A stretch of DNA of 40,872 nt, from IMG/VR virus record IMGVR_UViG_3300036715_000986, positions 1-40,872 of that record; one strand, written 5' to 3'. A program made the position numbers and the translations under genes. Shown piece after piece: positions 30,986-38,487 of the stretch. Each line of letters begins with the position of its first letter. Position 1 is the first letter of the stretch. The notes under the pieces are model-generated. The model had not been told where the DNA came from, did no database searches, and saw only the letters and a list, made by a program, of their open reading frames with translations. The DNA comes from a virus.

Positions 30986-32683
30986 TTATTTGTCGTTCCC
31001 TGGCACGAGGTCAGGGGGAACGATCCACACGTGAGGCGTCATGGACTTGCCGGACGACTTCATGACAAAGTGCATCCTGCGGTTCATGCACCCGATGTTC
31101 GTGAGAAACTGCGCCAAATCCTGCTCTCTGATGTCCTTGTGGCGCGTGTAGTAAATCCACTGTTTCAGCGACTGCAAGAAGATAGCTACGCGCCCCTCGC
31201 TGTTGATGAACGGCATGCCAAGCACCGCTGCATCGCTGGGTTCGTCGCCGATTTTGGTGGCGAGCAGGTACTCACTGATCAAGGCTTTCGTGCTGTCCTC
31301 GAACAGTCCGTCGGTGAGGTTGTCTTGCACCTCGGCGGAGGTTACGATGAGCTGAGCAATCTTCTCCCATTCCGGCCTCTTGAAGTCCGGCAAGAGGGCG
31401 CCGACAGTCGCCATCACCTTGTTCTTAAACTTCTTCTCTTCCATGATGACGTCCACGGGGCCAATCTTCACGCGCCGCGAGCCGTTGATCTCGATCCAGA
31501 AGATGGGGTCGGGGTCGAGGTCATACTTCACGATACGATCCACATGAACGCCGAGAACGGTAGAGAGGCTGTCGAGTACCCGTGCCCTTGCCTCTTCGGG
31601 GCTGATGTTCAAGGCTTCCTGCGACTCAGGCGTGCTCTTGCTTTGGTTGATCAGCTCCTCGATGGAGTCAGCCTTCTTCGCCTCTCTTCTTGCCGAGCTA
31701 ATAGTGTTGGCGTAGTAGTCCTGCCGCAACTTGAGGTCTTGCCCTGCGGCACGGCGCGACATGATGATGAGGTCAGCAATCTGCTGGTCATCAAGGTTGC
31801 CGATGACGCCGTACATGGCAAGCGAGGCGTCATAACCTGATGCGGACTGGTCACCGCCCGAGAGAGGCTTCGTGCGCTGGAACGAGTCGTTGAACTTCGC
31901 CCTGAACCGTAATTGCAGAGCGTTGAGGACATCACCATTCAGCACCCTGTCCTCGCTCAGCTTCAACGCGCCGATGCTCCCTGACTTCGTTGCCGTGGTG
32001 CGTGCTGCGGCGTGAATGTCGGAGGGGATCATCTTGGACAGATCCAGCCAGTCATACTGCGTTCCGTTGTTCTCTACCAGCGTGACAGGCAGGACGTGCG
32101 CTTTGTCCTTGTGATTTGTCGCTCCTGGGACACGAAGCACGCGGGCCAAATCCCACGTCATGTCCATTGTTAAACCATGCTCCTCCATGCCACGCAACAA
32201 CCATCGTTGCCACCGCTCAATCAGTTCTTTGGCGGCTTCGTTGTCCACGGGGCGAGAAGCAGGAAAGCGCTCACGGAAAAGCCAATACGCATGAATACCG
32301 TGGCCAGTGCTGACGACCATCGAAGGCTTCGGGTACGCGGAGAGCACTGTCATGGCGTCTTCCAAGGTCTTCGGATAGTTCTCTTTCTTGTGCCCCTCCC
32401 TTCCTATGTCGATGTCTGCCCACAAGCAGCCCATCGAGGCGACGTTCGCCGCGTCACAACGACGCGACGGCCCCATGTCGAAGGGGGACGTGCACGCACC
32501 GGCATAGACGTCCTTGCCCTCATACTGCGGTGATACAAGGGCAAGGCATGCACTATCCACATCGGTAAACCATGCAGAACGGCGGTCAGGGAGTGTCCAG
32601 ATAAGCAGAAACTCCCCAGCCGCCGCATTGCCAAACAGCGCGTCCAGATATGGACGCGCCTGCCCCATATCTACCGCTGCCAT
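30986..32683 (-). CDS. DNA primase of the archaeo-eukaryotic (RepB-like) type
   Basis: 565 residues. The primase core shows CLWADIDIG (Asp 90 and Asp 92, metal pair), STGHGIHAYWLF (His 131) and DLARVLRVPGATNHK (Asp 178 with the nearby Arg and Lys), the arrangement of AEP primases in plasmids and phages. The C-terminal half is helical with no Walker A motif, so it is not a primase-helicase fusion; a partner helicase would be needed (SNF2-like or UvrD-like proteins are encoded nearby). AAAGGAGG precedes ATG 32683. Confidence 0.88.
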   Translation of the reverse strand: MAAVDMGQARPYLDALFGNAAAGEFLLIWTLPDRRSAWFTDVDSACLALVSPQYEGKDVYAGACTSPFDMGPSRRCDAANVASMGCLWADIDIGREGHKKENYPKTLEDAMTVLSAYPKPSMVVSTGHGIHAYWLFRERFPASRPVDNEAAKELIERWQRWLLRGMEEHGLTMDMTWDLARVLRVPGATNHKDKAHVLPVTLVENNGTQYDWLDLSKMIPSDIHAAARTTATKSGSIGALKLSEDRVLNGDVLNALQLRFRAKFNDSFQRTKPLSGGDQSASGYDASLAMYGVIGNLDDQQIADLIIMSRRAAGQDLKLRQDYYANTISSARREAKKADSIEELINQSKSTPESQEALNISPEEARARVLDSLSTVLGVHVDRIVKYDLDPDPIFWIEINGSRRVKIGPVDVIMEEKKFKNKVMATVGALLPDFKRPEWEKIAQLIVTSAEVQDNLTDGLFEDSTKALISEYLLATKIGDEPSDAAVLGMPFINSEGRVAIFLQSLKQWIYYTRHKDIREQDLAQFLTNIGCMNRRMHFVMKSSGKSMTPHVWIVPPDLVPGNDK

Positions 32684-32695
32684 CTCGCCTCCTTT

Positions 32696-32743
32696 CCGTG
32701 GCGAGACGGCTTCTCCCGCCACGGCATCGTCTTGTCAGACGAT
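32696..32743 (-). other. Pair of perfect hairpins upstream of the primase gene
   Basis: In the 61-base gap before the primase, ATCGTCT (32726-32732) pairs with AGACGAT (32737-32743), and CCGTGGCG (32696-32703) pairs with CGCCACGG (32717-32724). The second stem ends next to the AAAGGAGG ribosome binding site, so it could occlude or expose primase translation. No T-run is present, so it is not an intrinsic terminator. Confidence 0.6.
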
Positions 32744-32744
32744 A

Positions 32745-33482
32745 CTAGGCGACTTGCTCCAGCGGCTCATCGTCGGCTGGGGCATAGGGAGCAGCATGCA
32801 GAACAGGGATGATGCTCGCGGCGTAGTCCGCCACGAACTTTTGCTCTTCAGGAGCGAGGGCGCGGACGGCGGCGGGGATGATGCGCGCGTAGGGCGCTGG
32901 CCCTCCCGTGACCTTCTCCAAGCTGATGCGCGTGACGACGTTATTCACGAGCTGCTGCGTGTTGATGAGGTTGATCATATATTTGTGCCACGGCGCAAGC
33001 GAGGACGGCGAGAGCTGAAGCACGAACGGCAGGATGGAACCTTGCGTCAGCATATAGATGCGCTGTCCGGCCTTGCACGCCTGACCTTTCTTGCCCTTGC
33101 CAGCAGAGCCGTACTTGCTGTAGGGGCAGTCCTCACACGAGCCGCCCAGGATGCCGCTGTCGGGAGCAGGCACACCGACCTTGCCCATCTCCGCCACGCA
33201 GAGCGGGGGGTCGTTGCTGATCGTGCCATCGTCGTTCTGTTTGAAGAGCGCACGGGTCGCGTGCTGGTAGATGACAATGCCCTCAATCTCCTTGAGCGGT
33301 GCGTCGTCTGGAGGAACCAGCCATGTGGTCGATCCGCCGGCGGGAATCTTGAGTTTAGGAATGTCCTTGATGGTCAACCGCTCTCCACCGAGATTGTTCT
33401 CGATGAGGTCTGCGATTGCTGCACTGCCGAGCTTGCTGATTGCATAATCATTCAACGTGACGATCTCTGTGCCCTTGCCCAT
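32745..33482 (-). CDS. Putative DNA-binding/replication accessory protein with four Cys
   Basis: 245 residues. A Cys set (95, 116, 119, 136) in PPLCVAEMG, GGSCEDCPYS and GQACKAGQ probably binds zinc or Fe-S. The context (upstream of the primase in the early operon) and a PFVLQLSPSSLAPWHKYM segment suggest single-strand DNA binding or recombination support. Phages carry many proteins with this CxxCP...GKxCK pattern, but I cannot name the family. ATG 33482 has AGGAGG upstream. Confidence 0.65.
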   Translation of the reverse strand: MGKGTEIVTLNDYAISKLGSAAIADLIENNLGGERLTIKDIPKLKIPAGGSTTWLVPPDDAPLKEIEGIVIYQHATRALFKQNDDGTISNDPPLCVAEMGKVGVPAPDSGILGGSCEDCPYSKYGSAGKGKKGQACKAGQRIYMLTQGSILPFVLQLSPSSLAPWHKYMINLINTQQLVNNVVTRISLEKVTGGPAPYARIIPAAVRALAPEEQKFVADYAASIIPVLHAAPYAPADDEPLEQVA

Positions 33483-33498
33483 ACCACACCTCCTAGAG

Positions 33499-33753
33499 TT
33501 ATTGCTTACGTTTCAGCGGCGACTCGTCCCGCCACGCTGCCAGTTTGTCCGCAAACCCCTTGTCCAGCTTCTCCATCTGCGCAACATACTCCTCACGCAT
33601 CTTGCCGCCGGTGAGCCACTGCCCTACGGCACTGCGCGTCACGCCAAGAAGCACTGCCAAGTCGGTCTGCGTCATGCCGCTGTCCTGAAGAAACAGGACA
33701 AGCGGGTGATGCTCTCTCCACTTCGTTACCTCTGTCAGTAAATTACTGTTCAT
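33499..33753 (-). CDS. Cro/CI-like helix-turn-helix regulator
   Basis: 84 residues with one XRE-type helix-turn-helix at about 25-50: GMTQTDLAVLLGVTRSAVGQWLTGG. No cleavage or dimerisation domain follows, so it is a Cro-like or anti-repressor-sized regulator and not a CI-like repressor with RecA-sensitive domain. AGGAGG precedes the ATG. A 68-base gap upstream (33754-33821) could contain its promoter, although I cannot define one with confidence. Confidence 0.75.
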   Translation of the reverse strand: MNSNLLTEVTKWREHHPLVLFLQDSGMTQTDLAVLLGVTRSAVGQWLTGGKMREEYVAQMEKLDKGFADKLAAWRDESPLKRKQ

Positions 33754-33821
33754 GCTTTACCTCCTTATTGCCATTCTTGTGCTTATCAGTATACACTCTT
33801 CCACTATGTCGAATGTGAACG

Positions 33822-34169
33822 TCACGCCGTCTTCGCTTCCTCTGCCGTCTCCATGATGGCGCAATGGTGATTGTAGTCGGAGATGTCGCCCAGCAGAAAG
33901 TTCATTCGGTAGGTTGCAGTTTCTACCAACGCATCGCGCACCACACCTTCTCTCGTGTTGTACAGTTCACGATGCCACTGCACGATGGCGCTCTTGTATT
34001 CGTTGAACTCCAGCTTGATGTCTTCGTAGCCGCCGAGTTTCTGCAAGAGCAAGCGCAGCTGGACTGCTGACTTGGCGTCCACCGTGCCAACGTCCACCGT
34101 TGCTTGGCAATGCTCTCCCTGCCACATTATGACGGTCTTGTTCTCTGTTGATGGTCGGAAGTCTATCAT
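33822..34169 (-). CDS. Helical protein, unknown function
   Basis: 115 residues. A strand-like start (MIDFRPSTENKTVIMWQGEHC) is followed by a long helical part (QLRLLLQKLGGYEDIKLEFNEY...LYNTREGVV). ATG 34169 follows AAGGAGG and overlaps the upstream stop (ATGA). No family recognised. Confidence 0.6.
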   Translation of the reverse strand: MIDFRPSTENKTVIMWQGEHCQATVDVGTVDAKSAVQLRLLLQKLGGYEDIKLEFNEYKSAIVQWHRELYNTREGVVRDALVETATYRMNFLLGDISDYNHHCAIMETAEEAKTA

Positions 34170-34366
34170 TTGTCCACCTCCTTTGGAATAGTGAAGTCTA
34201 CACGGTCTTTCCACTCTGCACGTTTGCCTTTGTTCCATTGACGCACAGGGCGAAGATAGCCGACAACTCGGCTGTAAACTTCGGTTTTACTGCGCTTCTC
34301 AGCTGGAATAACCGTTCCATCTTCGAGCTGAAGGTCGCCGTTCTCAAGTTCTTTTCTATCGTTCAT
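34166..34366 (-). CDS. Orphan glycyl-radical domain of class III ribonucleotide reductase
   Basis: 66 residues. KTEVYSRVVGYLRPVRQWNKGKRAEWKDR closely matches the C-terminal end of anaerobic ribonucleoside-triphosphate reductase (NrdD), where the Gly of RVVGY (here Gly 36) carries the radical. The rest of NrdD, including its zinc Cys motifs and catalytic barrel, is absent. This resembles GrcA, which replaces the damaged radical end of pyruvate formate-lyase. It may repair host NrdD during infection; that is inference. ATG 34366 has AAAGGAGG upstream. Confidence 0.8.
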   Translation of the reverse strand: MNDRKELENGDLQLEDGTVIPAEKRSKTEVYSRVVGYLRPVRQWNKGKRAEWKDRVDFTIPKEVDK

Positions 34367-34656
34367 AAGGCCTCCTTTACTAGCACATAGTGTCCTACTG
34401 GTAGCCACTTCGGGCCGACAAGTTCCATGTTGTCGCCTGCGTCATTGACTTCAAGCGACACTCTCTCCACAGTTGCCTCGCGGATGACGGCACGGCGAAG
34501 AAAAAACTCGATAAACTCAACCTCCTCCTCATCAATCGGATCGAAACGCTCTACGGGAGCAGTCCCAAGTTCTGCCAGTTCGCAGACCAATTCATGAACG
34601 GTCATATCCATATACCGGTTGCGCAAATCAGTCGCGACGTCTTTCATGCGGCTCAT
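34363..34656 (-). CDS. Acidic helical protein, unknown
   Basis: 97 residues, with MTVHELVCELAELG and a Glu/Asp-rich core (FDPIDEEEVEFIEFFLRRAV). The start at ATG 34656 overlaps the upstream W/H-rich ORF stop. An alternative GTG start at 34743 would lengthen it by 29 residues and overlap that ORF fully. No family recognised. Confidence 0.6.
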   Translation of the reverse strand: MSRMKDVATDLRNRYMDMTVHELVCELAELGTAPVERFDPIDEEEVEFIEFFLRRAVIREATVERVSLEVNDAGDNMELVGPKWLPVGHYVLVKEAL

Positions 34657-34841
34657 AGTCGTTCCACCCTTTCCCCATCCCCCTTGTACCTTGTGCTGTA
34701 CCTCAATATTGGCATCATATGCCCCTTGTGTCTCGCCGCCCACATAAGGTCGCTACTACAGTCATACGACATACGACCATGATGCCACCACCAATGATGC
34801 CACCAACGATACCACGCAAAATGTCTACGAGTGCGCTTCAT
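34653..34841 (-). CDS. Trp/His-rich small ORF (possible), alternative membrane frame
   Basis: 62 residues. ATG 34841 overlaps the upstream TGA (ATGA), has AAAGGA at 34851-34856, and its stop overlaps the next ATG, so it fits the operon's coupling exactly. Residues 8-21 (FAWYRWWHHWWWHH) hold six Trp and four His, highly unusual. The same DNA, shifted one frame, gives a hydrophobic Gly-rich segment LRGIVGGIIGGGIMVV (34819-34715, TTG start, no ribosome binding site), so a +1 frameshift or an indel could instead produce a membrane protein. Which reading is real is uncertain. Confidence 0.4.
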   Translation of the reverse strand: MKRTRRHFAWYRWWHHWWWHHGRMSYDCSSDLMWAARHKGHMMPILRYSTRYKGDGERVERL

Positions 34842-35062
34842 GGCTCACGCTCCTTTGAATTAAAAACAGAAACAGGGATGACGATGACTCTCTGTTGCTG
34901 ATACCTGTCGCTTAACATATTGGTTTCTATCCCTGCCTTCCGTATTCTCTCCCTCTCCTCTTCACGAACAGCGGCGACGAGGGCTTCAACTTCATCCATG
35001 ACTTTCTGTTCATACCACCATTCATGCACAATCACGTTCCGCAACTCTTCAACCTTTGTCAC
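34838..35062 (-). CDS. Charged helical protein, unknown
   Basis: 74 residues. The N-terminal half is helical (VEELRNVIVHEWWYEQKVMDEVEALVA), followed by a charged stretch (REEERERIRKAGI) and a strand (RVIVIPVSVFN). GTG 35062 follows GGAGATG and overlaps the SNF2 gene end. Function unknown. Confidence 0.6.
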   Translation of the reverse strand: MTKVEELRNVIVHEWWYEQKVMDEVEALVAAVREEERERIRKAGIETNMLSDRYQQQRVIVIPVSVFNSKEREP

Positions 35063-36755
35063 GAGACATCTCCTTTAACACCATCTCCACGACATTCTTC
35101 TTTTGCTCCAACGCTGCGTAGACCTTCTCGTCCACGGTGCCTTGCATTATTAGCTGCACGTAGGTCACGGCTCGCTCCTGCCCTGGGCGGTGAACACGGG
35201 CGAGGGACTGCTCGTGCTCGGACAGGCTGTAGCCCACACTGTAGTAGATGCAGTACGCCGCACGGGTGAGGTCTACGCCGAGCCCCCCTGTGGCGATCTG
35301 CACGGCGATCACCTGACCGTCTTTCTGCCACTCCTTCAGCTCGTTGCGCTGCCCCGACAGCTCGGCGTAAGCGCGTCCTTGCTCCTTGCAAACGTCTGCG
35401 ATGCTCCGCGCGTCAGCAGTGAAGCGGTAGAACACGACCACCGGCTCGTCACGCGGGAGGTCGTCAAGCACGTCGGCGAGGAGTTTCTGCTTCTCCGCGT
35501 CCACACGCTGCGGCACGGCGTCCTCGTTGAACACATCTTCGTCAGGCGTGAGCCAGCCGCCAGTGAGCTGGGAGAGGCGAAGGAGCTTCACCAGCCCGTT
35601 CTTCGCTGTGACGGTGCCGTTCTCAATGCGCGCCACAAGGTCTTTCTCCAGGGAGCGGTAGATTTTCATCGCCGAGGGGGAAAGAGCAGCGGTGCGCTGA
35701 ACTGTCGTGGCAGGAGGCAGGGTCAGAACAGAACGGTCAGCGTGGATGGCGATGCTGTAGAACCGCCTGTTGTACTCCTCAACGTTCTTGTAGCCCATCA
35801 CCTGATGGTCTTGGTAGCCTCCCATAATGGCGTACTTGTCACGGAACGCATTGAACGACGTACCGAAGACGCCACTGTCGAGGGCGCGGTAGAGGCCATA
35901 AACCGTGAGCGGCCCGTTCGGAGCGGGTGTTCCGGTCAAGGCCACGCGCTTCGCAACCGTCTTGCCAAGCTGGTGGAAATACTTCGACACGCGAGAGCCC
36001 GGAGATTGCAACTTGTGCCCCTCGTCCATGACGAGGAGGTTGAGCTGAAGTGAATGGAGCGTGTGCGCAAGCGGCTCGCGCCAGCAGGACTCATAGTTGC
36101 ACACGATGACCACAGTACCGCCATACTTGCACGCCTCCAGCACCGCCTTGTTCTTCTGCTCCACGGAACCTTTATCCAACGGGCAGATGAGAATTGAGCC
36201 GGAGTGCGGATAGTCGTCGCCCTTGTGCCAGACGACCGCAGGCACAGCGGCGTGCTTGGCAAACTCCGCGGGCCACACCTGCACCACGGAGAGCGGGCAG
36301 GCGACAAGGACGCGGCTGCGGGTATTTGGGCAGTTCTCGACATACCACACGACGGGCGCAGTCTTGCCGGTGCCGAGGCCCAGATAAGCAAGGAGCGCCG
36401 GCTGGTTGACCATAGCCCAGTACTCCAGTTTCTGGTGCGGCCACGGGGCAAGGCGCGTGTTGGGCACGTCGGGCAGGTCAGACCCTAGTGACCTGAGATA
36501 GGCCGTTTCGCCGTACAACTCCGCGAGTGCCTTGAGACGGGGGACGTCGTTGCAGAGCAGTCGCCCATTGAACGTCGTGAGGAGAGACTGCGCGAGGGAA
36601 GGCGTGATGTCGCCCTGCCACGCCTTGTTGGGCTTCGACCACGACAGACCTGGAACGGAACGCAATGCGTCCAGCTCTGTGAAGGGTGCTTGAACAACGA
36701 TGTTGTTCTCCGTGAAGCGGCAGATGACGTTACTGTCTGAACTCGTCGAGGTCAT
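35049..36755 (-). CDS. SNF2-family DNA helicase/translocase
   Basis: 568 residues. Motif I GLGTGKT at about 126-132, motif II VMDEGHKLQS, motif III ALTGTPAPNG, and C-terminal motifs IV-VI including VVVFYRFT, ATGGLGVDL and HRPGQERAVTY. These belong to SF2 (SNF2/DEAD-like). Phage SNF2-like proteins (for example those of T7-like and Lactococcus phages) translocate on duplex DNA and assist replication or recombination. ATG 36755 is preferred to 36800, which lies inside the upstream small gene. There is no clear ribosome binding site, suggesting coupling. Confidence 0.9.
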   Translation of the reverse strand: MTSTSSDSNVICRFTENNIVVQAPFTELDALRSVPGLSWSKPNKAWQGDITPSLAQSLLTTFNGRLLCNDVPRLKALAELYGETAYLRSLGSDLPDVPNTRLAPWPHQKLEYWAMVNQPALLAYLGLGTGKTAPVVWYVENCPNTRSRVLVACPLSVVQVWPAEFAKHAAVPAVVWHKGDDYPHSGSILICPLDKGSVEQKNKAVLEACKYGGTVVIVCNYESCWREPLAHTLHSLQLNLLVMDEGHKLQSPGSRVSKYFHQLGKTVAKRVALTGTPAPNGPLTVYGLYRALDSGVFGTSFNAFRDKYAIMGGYQDHQVMGYKNVEEYNRRFYSIAIHADRSVLTLPPATTVQRTAALSPSAMKIYRSLEKDLVARIENGTVTAKNGLVKLLRLSQLTGGWLTPDEDVFNEDAVPQRVDAEKQKLLADVLDDLPRDEPVVVFYRFTADARSIADVCKEQGRAYAELSGQRNELKEWQKDGQVIAVQIATGGLGVDLTRAAYCIYYSVGYSLSEHEQSLARVHRPGQERAVTYVQLIMQGTVDEKVYAALEQKKNVVEMVLKEMSRDKG

Positions 36756-36834
36756 GCCGATGCCGGATAATGGAGATACACGCGCCAATAACAACGCCAA
36801 GCGCGAGACTGAAGAACGCGAAGAGGAAGGTCAT
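36730..36834 (-). CDS. 34-residue single-pass membrane protein
   Basis: ATG 36834 overlaps the upstream stop. The product begins MTFLFAFFSLALGVVIGACI with a charged tail (IIRHRHDLDEFRQ). Its 3' end overlaps the SNF2 start by 26 bases, which could couple their translation. Unknown function. Confidence 0.6.
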   Translation of the reverse strand: MTFLFAFFSLALGVVIGACISIIRHRHDLDEFRQ

Positions 36835-36989
36835 GCTGCCCTCTTCTCAAGAAGCACAAGACGCTCATTGATGTTGACCAAGATGTCAGCAATCTGCTGC
36901 AACTTTTCAAGGACGTAATCCATGTCCACAGCATCTACGACATCAACATTCTGACTACCAGCGAAGTCAATCGCGTCGTTACCGTTCAT
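36831..36989 (-). CDS. 52-residue helical protein
   Basis: Begins MNGNDAIDFAGSQNVDVV and continues as a helix (DMDYVLEKLQQIADILVNIN; ERLVLLEKRAA) like a short coiled coil. ATG 36989 and TGA 36831-36833 overlap neighbours as ATGA, with a GAGGGCAGC site. Unknown function. Confidence 0.6.
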   Translation of the reverse strand: MNGNDAIDFAGSQNVDVVDAVDMDYVLEKLQQIADILVNINERLVLLEKRAA

Positions 36990-37162
36990 GCTGCCCTCTT
37001 GAGTTCACCGACCATAGCCCACGCCTCAACGATTGCGGCGCGACGGCTGCCACGCTTCATCGCGCGGCTGATTTTGAGTGCGGCGGTGGGAGACTTCCAC
37101 GAGACGGAAGTGCGAGAAGAATGAACATGCTGAATGCTTTGCCCTTTTGCATAAACGCCCAT
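36986..37162 (-). CDS. 58-residue basic protein
   Basis: Rich in Ser and basic residues (VHSSRTSVSWKSPTAALKIS; RAMKRGSRRAAIVEAW), so it may bind nucleic acid. GGAGG lies 8 bases before ATG 37162. The stop overlaps the next ATG. Unknown function. Confidence 0.55.
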   Translation of the reverse strand: MGVYAKGQSIQHVHSSRTSVSWKSPTAALKISRAMKRGSRRAAIVEAWAMVGELKRAA

Positions 37163-37178
37163 ACCATGCCTCCAATGA

Positions 37179-37207
37179 CAGCCTAGTCCGTCAGGACTCT
37201 CCGGCTG
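37179..37207 (-). other. Intercistronic hairpin in the early operon
   Basis: CAGCC (37179-37183) pairs with GGCTG (37203-37207), and inside it AGTCC (37185-37189) pairs with GGACT (37194-37198), loop GTCA. It starts right after a stop codon and ends 17 bases before the next start. No T-run, so it is not a terminator. Although it sits where a ribozyme might, the hammerhead core is absent. Confidence 0.5.
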
Positions 37208-37351
37208 CTAGTGCCCTGTTGCGTGTTGCATTGCGTTCATTGCTTCTCTGAACCCAGAAGCGAAGCCCGTGAGTTCAAGGAGCAGCCAGATGATGAAGAG
37301 AAAGAAGATGATGCCGATGATGTGGAACAGATTTGACAACAGATTCTTCAT
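37208..37351 (-). CDS. 47-residue single-pass membrane protein
   Basis: MKNLLSNLFHIIGIIFFLFI and IWLLLELTGFASG form one long hydrophobic helix, followed by a polar tail (REAMNAMQHATGH). ATG 37351 overlaps the upstream TGA and has GAGGTG before it. Unknown function. Confidence 0.62.
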   Translation of the reverse strand: MKNLLSNLFHIIGIIFFLFIIWLLLELTGFASGFREAMNAMQHATGH

Positions 37352-37482
37352 ATCTTCACCTCGATTGTGCAGGTCCACCAATCATCGTTCGAGTGAAGCC
37401 TAAAATGGTACCGCCTTCCTCTGAGCCAGAATGCGGTCTGCCATCTGAAGTGACCGTATTTGCATATACCACGGTATTTCAT
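37348..37482 (-). CDS. 44-residue aromatic/basic protein
   Basis: MKYRGICKYGHFRWQTAFWL followed by RGRRYHFRLHSNDDWWTC; Trp and Arg rich, with two Cys. AAGGAGG precedes ATG 37482, and both ends overlap neighbours as ATGA, which supports expression. Unknown function. Confidence 0.58.
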   Translation of the reverse strand: MKYRGICKYGHFRWQTAFWLRGRRYHFRLHSNDDWWTCTIEVKI

Positions 37483-37727
37483 GCTGTCCTCCTTGTTGGC
37501 TCTTCTGCTATCAAGAGTTTCTCCGCATCAGACCATCTCATAATGCTAAATACGCCTTGTGGTATGCCCAAGCCTTCATACACCCTCAGCCCACACACAT
37601 GCTGAGTCGGAACAATGGCAAACACATCGGGAGCAGCTAGAATCACATACCGCTGCTGGTGTATAAGCACTTGCAACTCGCCGCGCGTCCTGCCGGCTAC
37701 CTCTTTCGTCAATTCTGTGAGAGTCAT
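37479..37727 (-). CDS. 82-residue antitoxin-like (Phd/YefM outline) or small regulatory protein
   Basis: Reads MTLTELTKEVAGRTRGELQVLIHQQRYVILAAPD, with strands and helices in an order broadly like short DNA-binding antitoxins, though I see no firm signature. AAGGAGG precedes ATG 37727. It lies just after the serine recombinase stop (10 bases). No toxin partner is visible. Confidence 0.5.
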   Translation of the reverse strand: MTLTELTKEVAGRTRGELQVLIHQQRYVILAAPDVFAIVPTQHVCGLRVYEGLGIPQGVFSIMRWSDAEKLLIAEEPTRRTA

Positions 37728-37737
37728 TATCTCCTCC

Positions 37738-38487
37738 TTATCCTGTCAGGATTCTCTCATGCTTCCCTTGTGCTATGATGCCACCATAGCTGTATTCGCC
37801 ACAGTAGAGACTCTTGCGGTCAAGGACACGCTTTACCTGCGCCGCGTGCCACTCCTTTCCTTCATGTGTGGTGAGGCCGCGCGCGTTCATCTCCGCAGCG
37901 ATATGACGCATGGGGAGACCTTGGGCGCGGAGAGTGAAAATCTGGTTGACTGTCTTTGCCTGCTCCGGCTCAACGGTGAGGACGTGACTGCCACGCGCAG
38001 CACCATAGCCCAACGGCGCACCGCCACCGGCGTAGCCACCTTGACGGGCTTTTGCCACGCGCCCACCGCTCATGCGGCTGGTGATGCGAGCCTTCTCGAA
38101 CTCCGCGAACGCGCCGATGATTTCACGGAAGAGACGCGACGTCGGGTCGCTCCCGTTCGTCGGCTCTGAAACGCTAACGATCTCCACGCCTGCCTTCAGC
38201 AACTCCTTCTCGATCCACAGCTGAAGCATGAGGTCACGCGCAACCCTGTCTAACTTCGCCACGATGACTGTGGTAAAAGAGTGCAGAGATGCAGAGGAGA
38301 GGAGATCAGAGAGACCTGGGCGGTCGAGCGTTGCGCCGCTGAAACCCGCGTCTTCGAACCATAGCCCAATTTCCATGCCACGTGCATGGGCGTAGGACGT
38401 AATGTCGGCGCGTTGCGCGTCGAGGCCGTACCTGTCTGCGCCTGCCTGAGCGTCTGTGCTAACTCTCAAATACGCTGCAACAACCAT
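37738..38487 (-). CDS. Serine recombinase (resolvase domain plus short recombinase domain)
   Basis: 249 residues. The catalytic Ser 10 sits in AYLRVSTDAQ, with DRVARD (80-85) and EFEKARI helix. The resolvase fold covers about 1-140. A second part (about 155-240) matches the first segment of the recombinase domain, including PLGYG and IFTLRAQGLPMRHIAAEMNARG. It is larger than resolvases (about 185) but far shorter than large serine integrases (450-600), so it may mediate inversion, resolution or integration. ATG 38487 has AGGAGG 8 bases upstream. Its start lies inside a repeated motif. Confidence 0.88.
   Translation of the reverse strand: MVVAAYLRVSTDAQAGADRYGLDAQRADITSYAHARGMEIGLWFEDAGFSGATLDRPGLSDLLSSASLHSFTTVIVAKLDRVARDLMLQLWIEKELLKAGVEIVSVSEPTNGSDPTSRLFREIIGAFAEFEKARITSRMSGGRVAKARQGGYAGGGAPLGYGAARGSHVLTVEPEQAKTVNQIFTLRAQGLPMRHIAAEMNARGLTTHEGKEWHAAQVKRVLDRKSLYCGEYSYGGIIAQGKHERILTG

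Noticed and set aside
35536-35546. TCGTCAG, the reverse of a hammerhead core, in the SNF2 gene
   Set aside because: No flanking stems or TTTC segment; it is coding sequence.
37179-37207. Possible fifth hammerhead ribozyme
   Set aside because: It has two stems and the right location, but the sequence is CTGACGG not CTGANGA and no GAAA follows.
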